Source: Pyricularia pennisetigena (taxonomy: Eukaryota > Ascomycota > Sordariomycetes > Magnaporthales > Pyriculariaceae). Taken from it: 64,000 nucleotides of DNA. Both the position numbers and the translations under genes were made by a program. The notes beneath the pieces were generated by a model. The model saw nothing but the letters and a program-made list of their open reading frames with translations, was not told the origin of the DNA and searched no databases. Shown piece after piece: positions 53,866 through 64,000 of the stretch (positions within the stretch are counted from its first letter, which is position 1; every line of letters starts with the position of its first letter). The DNA lies in the NCBI RefSeq assembly GCF_004337985.1, contig NW_021940928.1:1-64000 (forward strand), read 5' to 3'.

Positions 53866-54989
53866 GGGGAACACTCCACTCCTAGTTTTCTAAGGTTTTG
53901 GCCCAGAATGGAGCTTCATGAATTTAATTAGCCATTGTTCCTTATCTTTGGAATAGTCGCACAAAATGACGAACGAGGCTGTCTATGAACCCTTGAAGAC
54001 TTGGCTTTTGATGATACATCTGCGGCAGAAGCAGAAGTGGATTGGCTGTTGTTGCAGATCCTGACATTCATCAGAGAGCCCGCTCGTTCTCGTTGCCAGC
54101 GATCGGCGACAACGGAGCTGACATGCTTGCTGACAATACTAACGGGCAACGGGAACCGATGCGGGTGGTTAATAGGCTAGCAAGCGTAATGGCTGGTGTG
54201 TTTTTAACAGGTGAATAAAAATAATGGAGATCTCTCGACCAAAGAAACATGACCACGACTGTTGATGCCTGCATTCGTGGCAGACATGATTATAATCGTT
54301 CTTCGGCCTTTGAGGAAATGACACGACAGTTGCCTCCACTTGCGTGTACGCAAGTGACCAAACGTGTAACAATTCTCCATGTCACGGTAGAGTGTATCGT
54401 GATTCTAGCACAGTAATTAGTTCGGGGCGCAACAGACCTTCAATTTTGCCCATGATTTGCCTACCGAGGATTATGGCGAGAACAGCTTGCGCAATGTTGA
54501 CTCTCGGGCAGGCTTACTGGCAATGGGGCTTGTGTGTCCAGAGGATAGATTTGGCCTTCGGGGGTAACCTGGCGTACATGGGTTCTGGACCTAGTGCCTG
54601 AGGCTGCATCCAAAACCTGCCTTTGTGTTGCCGCAGCCCTATCCATACGCGAAATACTCAGAACAGTAACCTTCCCGGCCTGGCATCCTTATATTACTGG
54701 CTGTTTACGGTCAAATATGCCCAACTCTCGGCTGTGTCCGCTCCCATTATTCTTATTCCAACTGGATGTCATCAATGAGTTATTTTCTTCGCTGCTTATG
54801 CCGATCTGGATATTACCCCTGCTAGCCCAAGGATCTCAGTGTTGGCTCATCCTAATTCAGTCAATCGTGCTTGCCACTGTTCAGCCACTGGGCATTTCCT
54901 CCAGGCTGTTGTGAATGGGGAATATCATTCCGATTGGTTGCTTCTGCTCACCAAAAAGGCTATAGTGCTAAAGTCTATTAACTTGTGGC
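53866..54989. other. No supported gene
   Basis: Weak frames only, no recognisable element. Confidence 0.4.
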
Positions 54990-55232
54990 GTGTGCCGTGG
55001 TGCCATTATTTGTCTTGGCTTAACTTACCGCGGGCCCACTGTCATGAATTCGTTCTCTTTCACCGTTCTTTCAAACCTTCCAACGTCCCCAGCGTCCCTC
55101 TCCGACAGAGAGGTTTCATTTTTTACAGCAGAATTTTCGACTCCGCCCGCTCTTTTGCTGCCCTCATCTATAGAGCATTCGAATTTTGCTCAGCTACACT
55201 TACAAATATACCGGCGTTCGCTCCGAATTTAG
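54990..55232 (+). CDS. Conserved small ORF, paralogue 2
   Basis: An 80-codon frame; an ATG occurs just before NSFSFTVLSNLPTSPASLSD (near 55044). It pairs with 41939-42184 in inverted orientation. The shared core has silent third-position differences, so this frame was under selection after duplication. The function is unknown; there is no membrane segment or cysteine pattern. Confidence 0.45.
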   Translation: MCRGAIICLGLTYRGPTVMNSFSFTVLSNLPTSPASLSDREVSFFTAEFSTPPALLLPSSIEHSNFAQLHLQIYRRSLRI

Positions 55233-55337
55233 AGCACACGTACAGCACAAGGAAAGGAAAGGAAACGGTGAGCCAGGAAGGTTGAGCCTCTATAACTACG
55301 CCTTTTATACCTTCATCCCTGTTCACCATCCTTCACA

Positions 55338-55481
55338 ATGCGCTTCTTGATTGCCGCCGCGGCCTGCATAGTAGTCAACACGAGCGTCCAGCCAAGAACA
55401 TGGTCGCTGTTAGGCTGCGAGGCGACGGCCACGATAGCGGCTGTTCGTTATTTGTCCCCCGGGCCGTACCGTATACTATAA
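55338..55481 (+). CDS. Very small secreted-type ORF (paralogue locus 2)
   Basis: 47 residues starting MRFLIAAAACIVVNTSVQ, a signal-like sequence. The ATG context and 300 bp upstream match the locus at 41817 in inverted orientation. The frame ends early; an intron leading to the open stretch at 55480-55774 (another frame, cysteine-rich end) is possible. Confidence 0.35.
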   Translation: MRFLIAAAACIVVNTSVQPRTWSLLGCEATATIAAVRYLSPGPYRIL

Positions 55482-56946
55482 CCTGCACAGTATCTCCTAT
55501 AGGTCAGTTCTTGGTATGCTGGCAAGGCGCTGCTTGCCAGCATATATTGCCCTGGACATGGTATGGAGTGATATTCACCCGGATTCCATCGTCCACGGTC
55601 TCTACTGAACTAGGTCCTGTCGTGCAGAGTGGTAAAATCTGCGGCGCCAAATTCACAGACTCGCACCCAGGGAGTGTTGACTTGATCGCATGCAACAGCC
55701 TTAGGCTAGGTCTTGTAACTCTTGTAGATTTTCGACCAGGCTTTGGGTCGCCCTGTCTCTGCTGTTGCTGCTAAGGTGGGGCCAAACCTTGTGCATCTGT
55801 CCAAAGACCCAATTCCTACTTTTGCTATCAAAACGGATTGGGTCTACAACGGTCTGTTTTAGCAATCTCGACGTCAAGGTAACAGTTCGGTTAGATTTCC
55901 CAACAGAACTTTTGGTAGAGGATCGGAAATTTCCCAAGTGCATGTATGTATCCACAGCATGTAAGCCTTCGCGCCTGATTTCAGGATCTCCGGGCTTGCA
56001 CGAGCTTGGCGGCCACGTTTGATCCAGGGTTGTTGCTCAGGGTCGGACGCCTTCCAAGAGCTATCTATCATACAACACGCCCTTCTCACTTTCCCTACAG
56101 TCTGTCAATCCCACTGGTACCAAGCGCCCGCGCCATTCCTCAATGATGTTAAGATCAGGGTACCGTGCTTGTCATTCAGCTTAAAAGGGGCGTGTGGTGC
56201 AGGCGACTTTTAGCTATCTTGGGGTGGCTAAGCATTTTGGTGACAGAAGAATCCGCCACCGCATCTACTATGCCGGGCAGGGACTGCTCGAGTTGCGCCA
56301 CTGGATTGGGTACTGTAACCTTTGGCCACTTTCTTGCTTGTTTGGTTGGAAAGTCCGCTCTATATAACCTAACTTTTGCCGCGCTACAGTCGTGAATGGT
56401 AGTCAACTCTATAAATGCCGATTATGGTGAATACTGACTTCGTCTTTGGTCACAGCGGCTTTACCATGCAGGCAGACAAAATACGATATCCTGTCTGACA
56501 GCCTCCAGCATGACAGTTCTACCTTTCAAGTCTGTTATCGTCAGGCCCAAACTGGCACTAGCGCCTGAGCGGCCACAGCTGCTAGAAGGTAGGTCTAGGC
56601 ATCAAATGATGCAACCAACTCATATATTGCCAAGACTGAGATCTAAGCCACAAAACTACAAAACAGACGAGGACCGTTTTGAAGTCGCCGACCCCACTCA
56701 GTTCTTCACCTTTTAGTGCAAATGCAAACAAGATCGTTCCTCGTACAGAAGGCAGAGATCTCCATTCTTTGCCTCAAGGAAGCAACTTTTGAACAAGCAA
56801 GCACACATGAGGTAATGTCAGTAATAATTAGTCATTTGTCTAAGCTTTTTACAATACACGTAAATTTCCATGTTGCCCAGTAGACGACTTTATACCAAGC
56901 CTTCTATCATAGACTACAGGCTTACCTTCAACTTTTCTTAACCACA
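55482..56946. other. No supported gene
   Basis: Several short overlapping frames on both strands, none with recognisable features apart from a possible 3' exon of the preceding gene. Confidence 0.4.
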
Positions 56947-57222
56947 ATGGCAAGCACAGACCCTACCAGAGCTCTGTGCTTCATCATTGAGGAGAACTTT
57001 GCCCAAAAGCAAATGCTGCGGGAGAAGTGTGCTATCATTGAAGCTCTCCAAAACCAAGTTCAAGAACTACAGATCGGTAATGGACTACAGTATCAGACGA
57101 TTCGTACCCAGCACAAAATAATCGATGGATATCAGGCTGCAGACACGAGAGATAAAGCATTACAGAATTCCAGAAGTGTTGAATCTCTTGATTTGAAAAG
57201 CAACAGGCTTGGCTCTCCCTGA
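56947..57222 (+). CDS. Small coiled-coil hypothetical protein
   Basis: 91 residues. Helical, Gln/Leu/Ile-rich (FIIEENFAQKQMLREKC, IIEALQNQVQELQIG), probably a coiled coil for about 60 residues. No family recognised. Confidence 0.4.
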   Translation: MASTDPTRALCFIIEENFAQKQMLREKCAIIEALQNQVQELQIGNGLQYQTIRTQHKIIDGYQAADTRDKALQNSRSVESLDLKSNRLGSP

Positions 57223-58710
57223 CTCTGGCCGCTTTCGCACTGCGCGGCGCTGTGCTGTTTCGATGGAGTGAACGACAGTTAGGGTGACCCATTACAAACT
57301 AGTCGGTCTATCCTCGCTAGTTCTTGGAGGCTGCCCCTGGCGCTTGTTTATTCACAATTAGGCCCTTTGTTGATCTCTTTGTGGCGCATTCATTGTCTTG
57401 ATTCTCCTTTAACCATTGTGTTTGTTTGTCGTCACTCAGATTCTACCTAGACCCAACAGCCCTGCTTCTTGTATTCTCTGAGCTCAACTCTGTAACGCAG
57501 AGTCCCTGTTGCTGTTGATTTGATGATAGGGCGTCCTATCGTGATCGCCCACTTGAGGCAATGGAACAGGTTAACCCCTTAATACATGCAAACTGTTTTT
57601 GCTTCATCTATTGAAATGACCTCTGTCTATCTTTGAACACCTCAAGCAAGCAGACCTAGCGACTAAGATCAGGGCCACTCCGAAACTGATATACCTGCTG
57701 TGCAACCGACTGTGTCGATACTAGCATCTCCGCTCGAGGTCAAATATCGGTTCATGGCCTCCGTTGCCTCGAGCAATGGTACAGGCTGGTGTGAACCTTA
57801 TCCACCAAAGAGTTGGTTTTCTGTATATTCCTTCGTGCAACTACTACACGGCTTGAATTTTAATAGATTTTTTTCTCTTATTCCGTATAATGGAAGAACC
57901 CGGAAATCATGGATTCCTTGACCGGTTCCAATGGTACCTGTTACGGATTGGCGTGCCTGGGCGACTGCCAACTGTGACTAGCTCCACCTCACGTGATAAC
58001 GCGTTAGGGTTTCGTTTGTTGTTTGTTCGCTTATGCGCGTGTACGCGATTGGCACTGCGGGCCTTTCTTCTTTCTTTACACTTACCTTTAGATCTTCGAA
58101 TAGAATCGCACCTATATTGCAGCCTTGTCTCTTTGGGATCGCTTTTTTGACAGTACCTACATGCCATTAACGCCATTTCTTCGTAATTTCCAATTACTCG
58201 TTACCTGTCCCCGAAGCCCACTGAGAGTAAATAGCTTAGGTACTTTCGCTCGTTGAATTTAGACCATGAGTACTCAACACCTCCCTTTCTTAAGCTCAAA
58301 CCATTAAGGATCGATAAGCTGAGGAACGAAGGATTGGGGTATTGGAAAGCTTCGACTATTTCTGGCCCCCAAGCCTCCAGGTTTTGTCCCGTTCCAGCCT
58401 AGCCTCCTCCAACCTGCTTTTTCCGTCATTTCGCATGCGCCCATATGTATTCTTTTATGGTCAGGAAGCAATCCACCCTCCGTGGCAATCCGAGCAAAAC
58501 CAGTCTGGGTATCACCCAGTGGCGCACTGACCTGTGAGGCTTACATCTGCCGTATCAGCCGCGAACAAAAGCCCGAGTTCCTCGCCCGGGAAGCGTGAGA
58601 CGAACCTGCCCTCCGGGACTGTTGTACATGTACTAAAAGTAGAAGATAGATTAACTCAAAACTGTTACAACCCTGCTGATTCAATCATTGATCATTTCTT
58701 GCTAACTATC
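57223..58710. other. No supported gene
   Basis: Intergenic; short frames only. Confidence 0.4.
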
Positions 58711-58943
58711 GGGTGGTGTGAACATTCTTCGCAGCCAGCTTGGGCTTCTTGGAAACATACATTGTAGATATTCCTGACAGCTAGTTTGAGCTATTGTATT
58801 TGGCAGTCTAGGGCTTATTCAGTTTTTGCTGTTGCCTTTGAAAAATTGCATTGGATAGTGTGCATATTCCTCAAAGCACACTTTGAGCTCTTTCGCTTGG
58901 CAACCTGTGGAGTGTGTGTATGTGCTTCGCGATCTGGGGGTCC
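58711..58943 (+). repeat. Second degenerate minisatellite array
   Basis: About five units with the same core as 5034-5385 (gcagccagcttgggctt, gacagctagtttgagct, aaagcacactttgagct). As at the first site, a MITE copy lies on its right. Confidence 0.65.
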
Positions 58944-59004
58944 TGAGCGGCGTTGATGTTTGAGCCTATTCGTACTTTTCCATTGGCAGTCCGGGTTGCA
59001 AGGG

Positions 59005-59116
59005 TACGTTTGGAGCAAATCTACCTTTCGCTTTTAGTGCATAAACTCAATGTTTAAAATTGGGGACAGCCTGACGCTACTTGACTCTGCTTAACAAGGC
59101 GAAAGAAGATCCTGGA
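59005..59116 (+). repeat. MITE family copy 5, left end only
   Basis: It starts TACGTTTGGAGCAAATCTACC and follows the family for about 110 bp (ttggggacagcctgacgctacttgactc...aagatcct), then stops. Confidence 0.7.
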
Positions 59117-59296
59117 ACTCTTGGTCACAAAAGCATCCAGGTCTATTGCCGTGGCCGGCCCAGGGAACTATGGACGCCAAATTTGGGCGAGTTACACCAA
59201 AAATCACCAGAACAACCTTACGACATGCAACTGACAATCAATGGCGTTTACTGAGTTCATGTCTCATGTTCCGCCGATATTTGTACGCGTTGAAGC

Positions 59297-59489
59297 TGTC
59301 ACGGCCAGGGTAAGCATAGCACGGAAGCTAGTCTATTGGCATCTATCGACGAAGATTCTACTCTGAGCAGAGGAAAGGAAACAAACAAAGTTCTAAGCTT
59401 GACGCGACGTAGATAAAGGTATCACCCTGGTGAGTCGTTGGTCAGGGGTCAGGGTTAGGGTCTGGTCATCTCATGTTCTAAATGTCACA
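59297..59489 (-). repeat. 3' LTR of copy C
   Basis: 193 bp, same ends as the other LTRs. The AGAGTAGAAT segment that pairs with the primer-binding site is intact on the minus strand. Confidence 0.95.
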
Positions 59490-59501
59490 CTACCCCCTTC
59501 C
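59490..59501 (-). promoter_or_regulatory. Polypurine tract
   Basis: The minus strand reads GGAAGGGGGTAG directly before the 3' LTR, the expected plus-strand primer for reverse transcription. Confidence 0.8.
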
Positions 59502-59547
59502 AAACCTCGTATGTCGACGCAGGAGATCATGCGAGGCTCTTGTCAAG

Positions 59548-62500
59548 TTAACCATGTCGTCGCTTTTTCCTTTTAGCATTCAACTCTCCATGCTCTGCCA
59601 CATTATCCTCCTGATTCGGTTCGTCCAACTTATCCTCGGCAGCGGCTTTTATCCAGATTGCCAATCGCTTCGGCGGTCCTGCGGCATCTTTGTACTTCTT
59701 GTGGAAGTCGTCAAGGGCTGTCGCTGAATTCTTGAAGTTTTCAGCCGGGTACCACGTGTCGTCTGGATCACATCCTTGCCATGCGACCTGGTATTGCAAT
59801 GTCTTACTCCGGCCAAATAATCGGGACGCTAGAACTTTATCGACCACAAACTCTGGTTCTCCGTTGATCTCTTCTGGCGGAGGCGGCTCTCTTTTCTGTT
59901 GTGGTAATGGGTCCATTGCGGCTTTGCGGAGGCGGTCTGCGTGGAACAAGTTTTTTCCTTTAAACGATTCAGGTACGTCCAGAACATAGCTATATCCTCG
60001 TTCTTCTAGAATCTGCCATGGTCCGGTCCACTGTGAATCCAGTCTGGTCGTCGGTGCGGTCGTCGGAAACCCTTTTTTCTTGACGAAAACATAGTCGTTA
60101 ACCCCAAAATCTACTGGTCGCCGCTTTTTGTTGGCTTGTTCTTCCTGCCTCGCCTGCGTTTTTAGCGCGTTTTGGCGAGCCAACTCTTGGACTTCTTTAG
60201 TCTGGCGGACGATCTGCAGCGCTTTTCGTTTCTGGTCTGAATCAACGGTCGTGGTTGGCAGGTCGGTGGACAGCGGGTTTCGGGGTTCGGTCCCGAGCAC
60301 TACCTTTAACGGGCACATACCAAGGCTGGAATGCCACGCGGCGTTGTGGGCAAAATCCAAAGCAGGCAAATGTACGCTCCAACTGGTCTGGTATTTGTCG
60401 ATATAGAACCGCAGCTTTTGGTCCAGTTCCTGGTTGGTTATCTCTACGGCACCTTGTGTTTGAGGGTGCAGGGCGCTGCCGTGTCGGTGTTTAGTACCCG
60501 TGAGTTCATTTATCGTCGCCATAAATTCGGAGATGAACGGCCCGGCGTTGTCGCTAATCCAAACGAAAGGTAGTCCTAGGAAACGGTATAGGTATCGGTA
60601 ATATCGGGAGGCCAGGATTTCTGCTGTGTCGGTCTTCTGGCCCGGGATCGTGGCTATCAGGCGACTGAACTTGCAAACGAACACCCACACGTAGTCGTAT
60701 CCGAACTTGTCTTTGGGCATGTCCTTTCCGTCGACTGCTACATGTTCCCAAACGTAATTCGGTATCGGTAGCGGATGCAATAGGCCCGGGGTCTTGTCGT
60801 GTCTACCTTTATTTCGCTCGCAGTCGTGACAGTTTTTGATGTATTTCCGAATGGTTTGACTCATGCCCTCCCAAAAATACCGTCTTTTGATCATTTGTAT
60901 CGTCTTGTTCTGTCCTGCGTGGGCGAATATTTTGGGCTCGTGAGCTTCACGGATCAGAGCGGTCCTCAAAAAGATCTGTCCGTCTAAAGTCGTTTCCGGG
61001 ACGACTAGCTTTCCTTGGTGTTGGCCTAGCTTTTGCTTTTCGTTCTCTTGTCGTATTAGGTCTACCAAATCTGCGCCGCTCACCACGTGGGCGTTTGGGT
61101 CGGCAGTGCTGACGGCGGCCACCGTAGGTGTGATCTTCTCAGGTGGGATTAAAGTCATTGTTCGTTCTTCTTTTTCCCGAGCTTTAACTGTTGGAAGGTC
61201 TGCCGTCTTGCGGGACAGGGCATCGGCGGCTATATTGTCTTTGCCGCGGCGGTACTGAAACGTAATGTTGAAGTTGGCCAGGAAATCTGCCCAACGCACC
61301 TGCCGAGTCGAAAGGAGTCGTTTTGTGGAATAGTAAACTAAAGCTTGGTGGTCTGTAACCACGAAGAAGCTTGTCCCCAATAATTCTGGTTCGTAATGTT
61401 CCAGCGTTTGAACCACTGCCAGCAGCTCTCGGTCTTGGATCGGGTATGCGCGTTCTGCTGGGGTCATCGTTTTTGAGAAATATCCCACAGGTTTCCATTC
61501 TCCACCCGGTTGCTGTTGCCAGATTGCTCCGCCGGTCGCGTTGCGTGAGGCGTCGGTTTCTACTTTGGTCGGTCGGCCTGGGGTGAAAAATGCCATAACC
61601 GGTGCATCGCAGGCTAAACGTTTCATTTCCTCAAATGCTCGCCTCTGTTCTGGCCCCATAGCAAATTTGGCGTCTTTCTTCAACAGTCGGTTCAACGGCT
61701 CAGCGACGCTGCTGGCATGGTGGCAAAACATTCGAATGTAATTGCACAATCCCAAAAAGGAACGCACGGCTGTTTTGGACGTGAGGTCTTCGAACTTCCA
61801 ATCGCTAATTGCCTGCAGTTTGTCTGGATCGATACGGATGCCCAGACCTGCGTCCATAACGATGCCAAGATAATCGACCGTGGTAACGTTGAATCGAGAC
61901 TTTTTAATATCTCCCTGGAGGTCGACTCGGCTTAATCGGTAAATAACCTCTTCTACTTGGTCCCAATGTTCTTCTTCGTTTCCGTCGGAATAAACCAAAA
62001 CATCGTCGGCGTATGCGCTGGCGAACAAGTCCAAAAGTTCATTTAGCTGAGCGTTGATAAATGACTGCCACCAAGCTGGGCCGACCTTTAGCCCAAAGGG
62101 AAGCACCTTCCATTGAAAGGTGCCCTGTCGGGTGCGAAAAGCAGTGAGGTACTCTGAGCCAACCGCCATACGTAACCGGTTGAAAGCTCGAATAATGTCG
62201 ATTTTTGTAAACCTCTTTGCATTGCGACAATTAAAAATAGTTCCGTTGACATCCGGGGCTGGTACGAATCGATCTTTCAAAAACTGGTTGATCCATCGGT
62301 AGTCGGTGCAAAAACGGCGTTCTTTGGAGTGTGGTTTAGGTACGAACAGGACAGGCGCTGGGTCGGCCTGCATACAGGGTTCGATAAACCCAATGCGCAG
62401 CAGCTCGTCGACTGTTTCCTTTTCGAGCGGCAGGAATTCCACAGGTGTCCTGTACGTCGGAGGCGATCCTGTTTTCGGCTTGTCTAGCTCCAAAATTACA

Positions 62501-63471
62501 TCGTGCCCTGGGCGATGTGGAGGCAGGTTGGTGGAAGCTGCTTTCGAAAAGAATCCCTCCAGGTGAGCGAGTCGGGATGGCAGTTTGCTTCGGACCAGTT
62601 CGACATGGTCGGGGTCTTCATCTTCCGGGAACGGGATTGGTTCTCCCTTGTTGGTTTTCCATTGGTACGAACGGCCGACGGCAGATAGGCTGATGGCGGG
62701 TTTTTCGGGTCCAATTTCTAACGTGATGGGCTGCGTGGGTATTGGGCACGATTTCCATCGCTTTTGTCGGGGGTCGGTGTCCAGTTTGTGTTGAAGGGCG
62801 GCTATGTTTACAACGTCTCGGTCCTCACCCAAGACGACCGGGGTCGTTGGTCTGGGTTCTAAAAAGGTTGTTTGGCGCCACGGTCGTCCAAGTATTTGCA
62901 CCCTTTTGGTTTCCCGTTCGAATGCTCGGTCGCGCCGCTCTGCATCGGCTTGTGCAACCGGATCGGGCTTGTCCAACATGTTCGGAAGTCTAATGGCTGG
63001 CGAGAATTTTGCCAGCGACGGTGTCCTTTCAGGCCATGCGAACGTTTGCGTTTTCGGGTGGATCCAAACATCCTGTTCAACTAGCCAATCCTGCCCAATA
63101 AACATATCATGTCCACTTTCCGTCACGTAAAACATTTGGTTGCTGAACCGGCGTCCATCGATTTCCAAGGTCGCTTTTAGTTTGTGCGTAATGCGTCCTG
63201 CGTCCTGTTTGCGGTAATCCGACAAAAGTAGCGGGGTTTTTAACCTTTGAAGCCGGGCTCCTAGCCGTTCTGCGGCTTGTTCAGCGATTGCTGGGCTGAT
63301 CAAAAGAGAAATGTCTGCTCCGGTGTCACAAAGAGCTTTAACTGATAGTGCTACGCCATTAACCTGTATCTGAGTTCGAATGATGAAAGATTTAGGTCGT
63401 GGGTTACTACCAATCTGAGCTATCGTAGACATCTGGACCACCGAGGAGGCTTGCGGCGGTCTCACTCTTTT
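59548..63471 (-). CDS. pol: Pol polyprotein: protease, RT, RNase H, integrase, chromodomain
   Basis: About 1,305 residues counted from the GTG at 63465; made as Gag-Pol by a -1 slip at 63468-63474. Protease CDTGAD with D47. Reverse transcriptase with FCTDYRWIN, LPFGLK and YADD at 485-488. RNase H with D638 in VETDAS and D705 in VVTDHQ. Integrase zinc region with His near 842-849 and CHDC near 879; catalytic D912, D972 and E1008. Chromodomain about 1203-1260 (FVVDKVLASR, YQVAWQGCDPDDTWYP), then a basic KRKKRR end. It copies the RNA to cDNA in particles and inserts it in nuclear chromatin, with the chromodomain expected to steer it to methylated-histone regions. All catalytic residues are present. 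Confidence 0.97.
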   Translation of the reverse strand, partial: KRVRPPQASSVVQMSTIAQIGSNPRPKSFIIRTQIQVNGVALSVKALCDTGADISLLISPAIAEQAAERLGARLQRLKTPLLLSDYRKQDAGRITHKLKATLEIDGRRFSNQMFYVTESGHDMFIGQDWLVEQDVWIHPKTQTFAWPERTPSLAKFSPAIRLPNMLDKPDPVAQADAERRDRAFERETKRVQILGRPWRQTTFLEPRPTTPVVLGEDRDVVNIAALQHKLDTDPRQKRWKSCPIPTQPITLEIGPEKPAISLSAVGRSYQWKTNKGEPIPFPEDEDPDHVELVRSKLPSRLAHLEGFFSKAASTNLPPHRPGHDVILELDKPKTGSPPTYRTPVEFLPLEKETVDELLRIGFIEPCMQADPAPVLFVPKPHSKERRFCTDYRWINQFLKDRFVPAPDVNGTIFNCRNAKRFTKIDIIRAFNRLRMAVGSEYLTAFRTRQGTFQWKVLPFGLKVGPAWWQSFINAQLNELLDLFASAYADDVLVYSDGNEEEHWDQVEEVIYRLSRVDLQGDIKKSRFNVTTVDYLGIVMDAGLGIRIDPDKLQAISDWKFEDLTSKTAVRSFLGLCNYIRMFCHHASSVAEPLNRLLKKDAKFAMGPEQRRAFEEMKRLACDAPVMAFFTPGRPTKVETDASRNATGGAIWQQQPGGEWKPVGYFSKTMTPAERAYPIQDRELLAVVQTLEHYEPELLGTSFFVVTDHQALVYYSTKRLLSTRQVRWADFLANFNITFQYRRGKDNIAADALSRKTADLPTVKAREKEERTMTLIPPEKITPTVAAVSTADPNAHVVSGADLVDLIRQENEKQKLGQHQGKLVVPETTLDGQIFLRTALIREAHEPKIFAHAGQNKTIQMIKRRYFWEGMSQTIRKYIKNCHDCERNKGRHDKTPGLLHPLPIPNYVWEHVAVDGKDMPKDKFGYDYVWVFVCKFSRLIATIPGQKTDTAEILASRYYRYLYRFLGLPFVWISDNAGPFISEFMATINELTGTKHRHGSALHPQTQGAVEITNQELDQKLRFYIDKYQTSWSVHLPALDFAHNAAWHSSLGMCPLKVVLGTEPRNPLSTDLPTTTVDSDQKRKALQIVRQTKEVQELARQNALKTQARQEEQANKKRRPVDFGVNDYVFVKKKGFPTTAPTTRLDSQWTGPWQILEERGYSYVLDVPESFKGKNLFHADRLRKAAMDPLPQQKREPPPPEEINGEPEFVVDKVLASRLFGRSKTLQYQVAWQGCDPDDTWYPAENFKNSATALDDFHKKYKDAAGPPKRLAIWIKAAAEDKLDEPNQEDNVAEHGELNAKRKKRRHG

Positions 63472-64000
63472 CCCGATTCGTCTGTGGTTTCCGAATCTAA
63501 GCTACTCGTTTGTTGCTTCGGCTTCACTGCTTTGACATCCCTTATTCTCTCTTTTTCGGGACAATCTTTGGAATTATGGCCACCCCTTCCGCACATGAAA
63601 CAGGTGTTGGCATCCCAATGCGCCTTTTTCTCCTCATAAGTCAGTGAGCGACCGGCCTTAGCCATCGTGATTGGTTCCGTTCTATCCCCTTGATAATCTT
63701 TGGGCTTGTAGCGCGAACGGACTTTCGTCGAAGCTGTTTTCTGCCTGCTCCGGGTCTCGTTCTTCGTGCTGGTCTTGTCGGTGCTCTCTCGGTCTTTGCG
63801 CCTTTCTTGTGCCAGTTGGTTGCTGTAGACGGCTTTGGTAACGTACTGGCAAAACGTCTCGTAGTCTATGTCGATGTTCTCACTATCGTGCAGCAGACGG
63901 TGATCGAGGTCGGCGGGTATACATCCCCACAAGGTTTGCTTCCAGTCTTCTTCCCGAACCTTTGCTTGCTGGGCTAGTGAATTAAACGTGGCAATAAACT
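63462..64000 (-). CDS. gag: Gag of copy C, C-terminal part, runs off right edge
   Basis: Same frame and zinc knuckle as the Gag at 824-2161, with only a few substitutions (an Asp-to-Glu and a Ser-to-Ala among them). It overlaps the pol frame by a few bases at the slippery site. The N-terminal two thirds lie outside the window. Confidence 0.93.
   Translation of the reverse strand, partial: FIATFNSLAQQAKVREEDWKQTLWGCIPADLDHRLLHDSENIDIDYETFCQYVTKAVYSNQLAQERRKDRESTDKTSTKNETRSRQKTASTKVRSRYKPKDYQGDRTEPITMAKAGRSLTYEEKKAHWDANTCFMCGRGGHNSKDCPEKERIRDVKAVKPKQQTSSLDSETTDESGKE

Larger units (their letters stand above)
59297..64000 (-). mobile_element. Chromovirus (Ty3/gypsy) copy C, nearly complete
   Basis: 3' LTR, polypurine tract, intact pol and most of gag; the 5' LTR lies beyond the right edge. 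Coding sequence is nearly identical to copies A and B, while the LTR differs from 2333-2525 at around ten positions. There are no lesions, so the family may still be active. Confidence 0.95.

Noticed and set aside
1..64000. CRISPR array, rRNA or tRNA genes
   Set aside because: No regular direct-repeat/spacer pattern, no rRNA-like sequence, and no convincing tRNA B box with a cloverleaf was found by eye.
1..64000. Starship captain (DUF3435 tyrosine recombinase)
   Set aside because: No ORF with the expected length or R-H-R-Y pattern was recognised, so a Starship boundary is not claimed.

Overview
The window looks like an accessory, repeat-rich stretch of a filamentous ascomycete (Pezizomycotina) chromosome. 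The evidence is short spliceosomal introns of 45-75 bp with GTRNGT donors and CTRAC-like branch sites, and fungal families: PRM1, a 14-TM DHA2-type MFS transporter, a CFEM-like secreted protein, an HSPA12-like Hsp70, patatin-like phospholipase, DUF3723, and Ty3/gypsy chromoviruses. No species can be assigned from the sequence alone. There are three single N bases (10012, 26286, 35599), which I read as assembly joints.

Layout. 1-3859: two head-to-tail copies of a chromodomain-bearing Ty3/gypsy element (minus strand) sharing one 193-bp LTR. The left copy runs off the window and the right copy is cut at 3859. 3860-6000: a stand-alone chromodomain ORF, a degenerate minisatellite and a MITE. 6360-20845: the most gene-like block, holding a four-exon MFS transporter, a RING protein, several small hypotheticals, a CFEM-like GPI-type protein, a nuclear-type protein and a pseudokinase. 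24397-28223: two about 98%-similar PRM1 copies meeting at an N. 29187-36500: a graveyard of broken genes (patatin, coiled-coil gene, Hsp70, copia Pol, Tad-like LINE) bounded by solo LTRs, plus a MADS-like gene ending in a 300-bp TAG repeat. 38662-40314: a DUF3723 gene with one internal stop. 41580-46630: small secreted-type genes, a full-length MITE, a Ulp1-like gene with the catalytic cysteine position changed, and an RGG-tailed RRM-like gene. 48342-53865: solo LTRs and nested pogo/Fot1 DNA transposons that end against a truncated second copy of the Ulp1-like gene. 54990-59120: an inverted paralogue of the 41.6-42.2 kb locus, a second minisatellite and a MITE fragment. 59297-64000: the 3' LTR, intact pol and most of gag of a near-identical copy of the left-edge chromovirus.

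The chromovirus supplies most of the mechanism visible here. Gag and Pol are joined by a -1 frameshift heptamer; the primer-binding site is complementary to the LTR itself (Tf1-type self-priming); and Pol ends in a chromodomain. Its five LTRs sit at most of the points where host genes are broken. DUF3723 and patatin genes, both typical Starship cargo, lie about 9 kb apart, but no captain tyrosine recombinase was seen. A previously unlabelled 390-410-bp terminal-inverted-repeat family (five copies), an inverted small-gene duplication with silent-site divergence, and a higher-order 33-bp triplet repeat are the most unusual structures.
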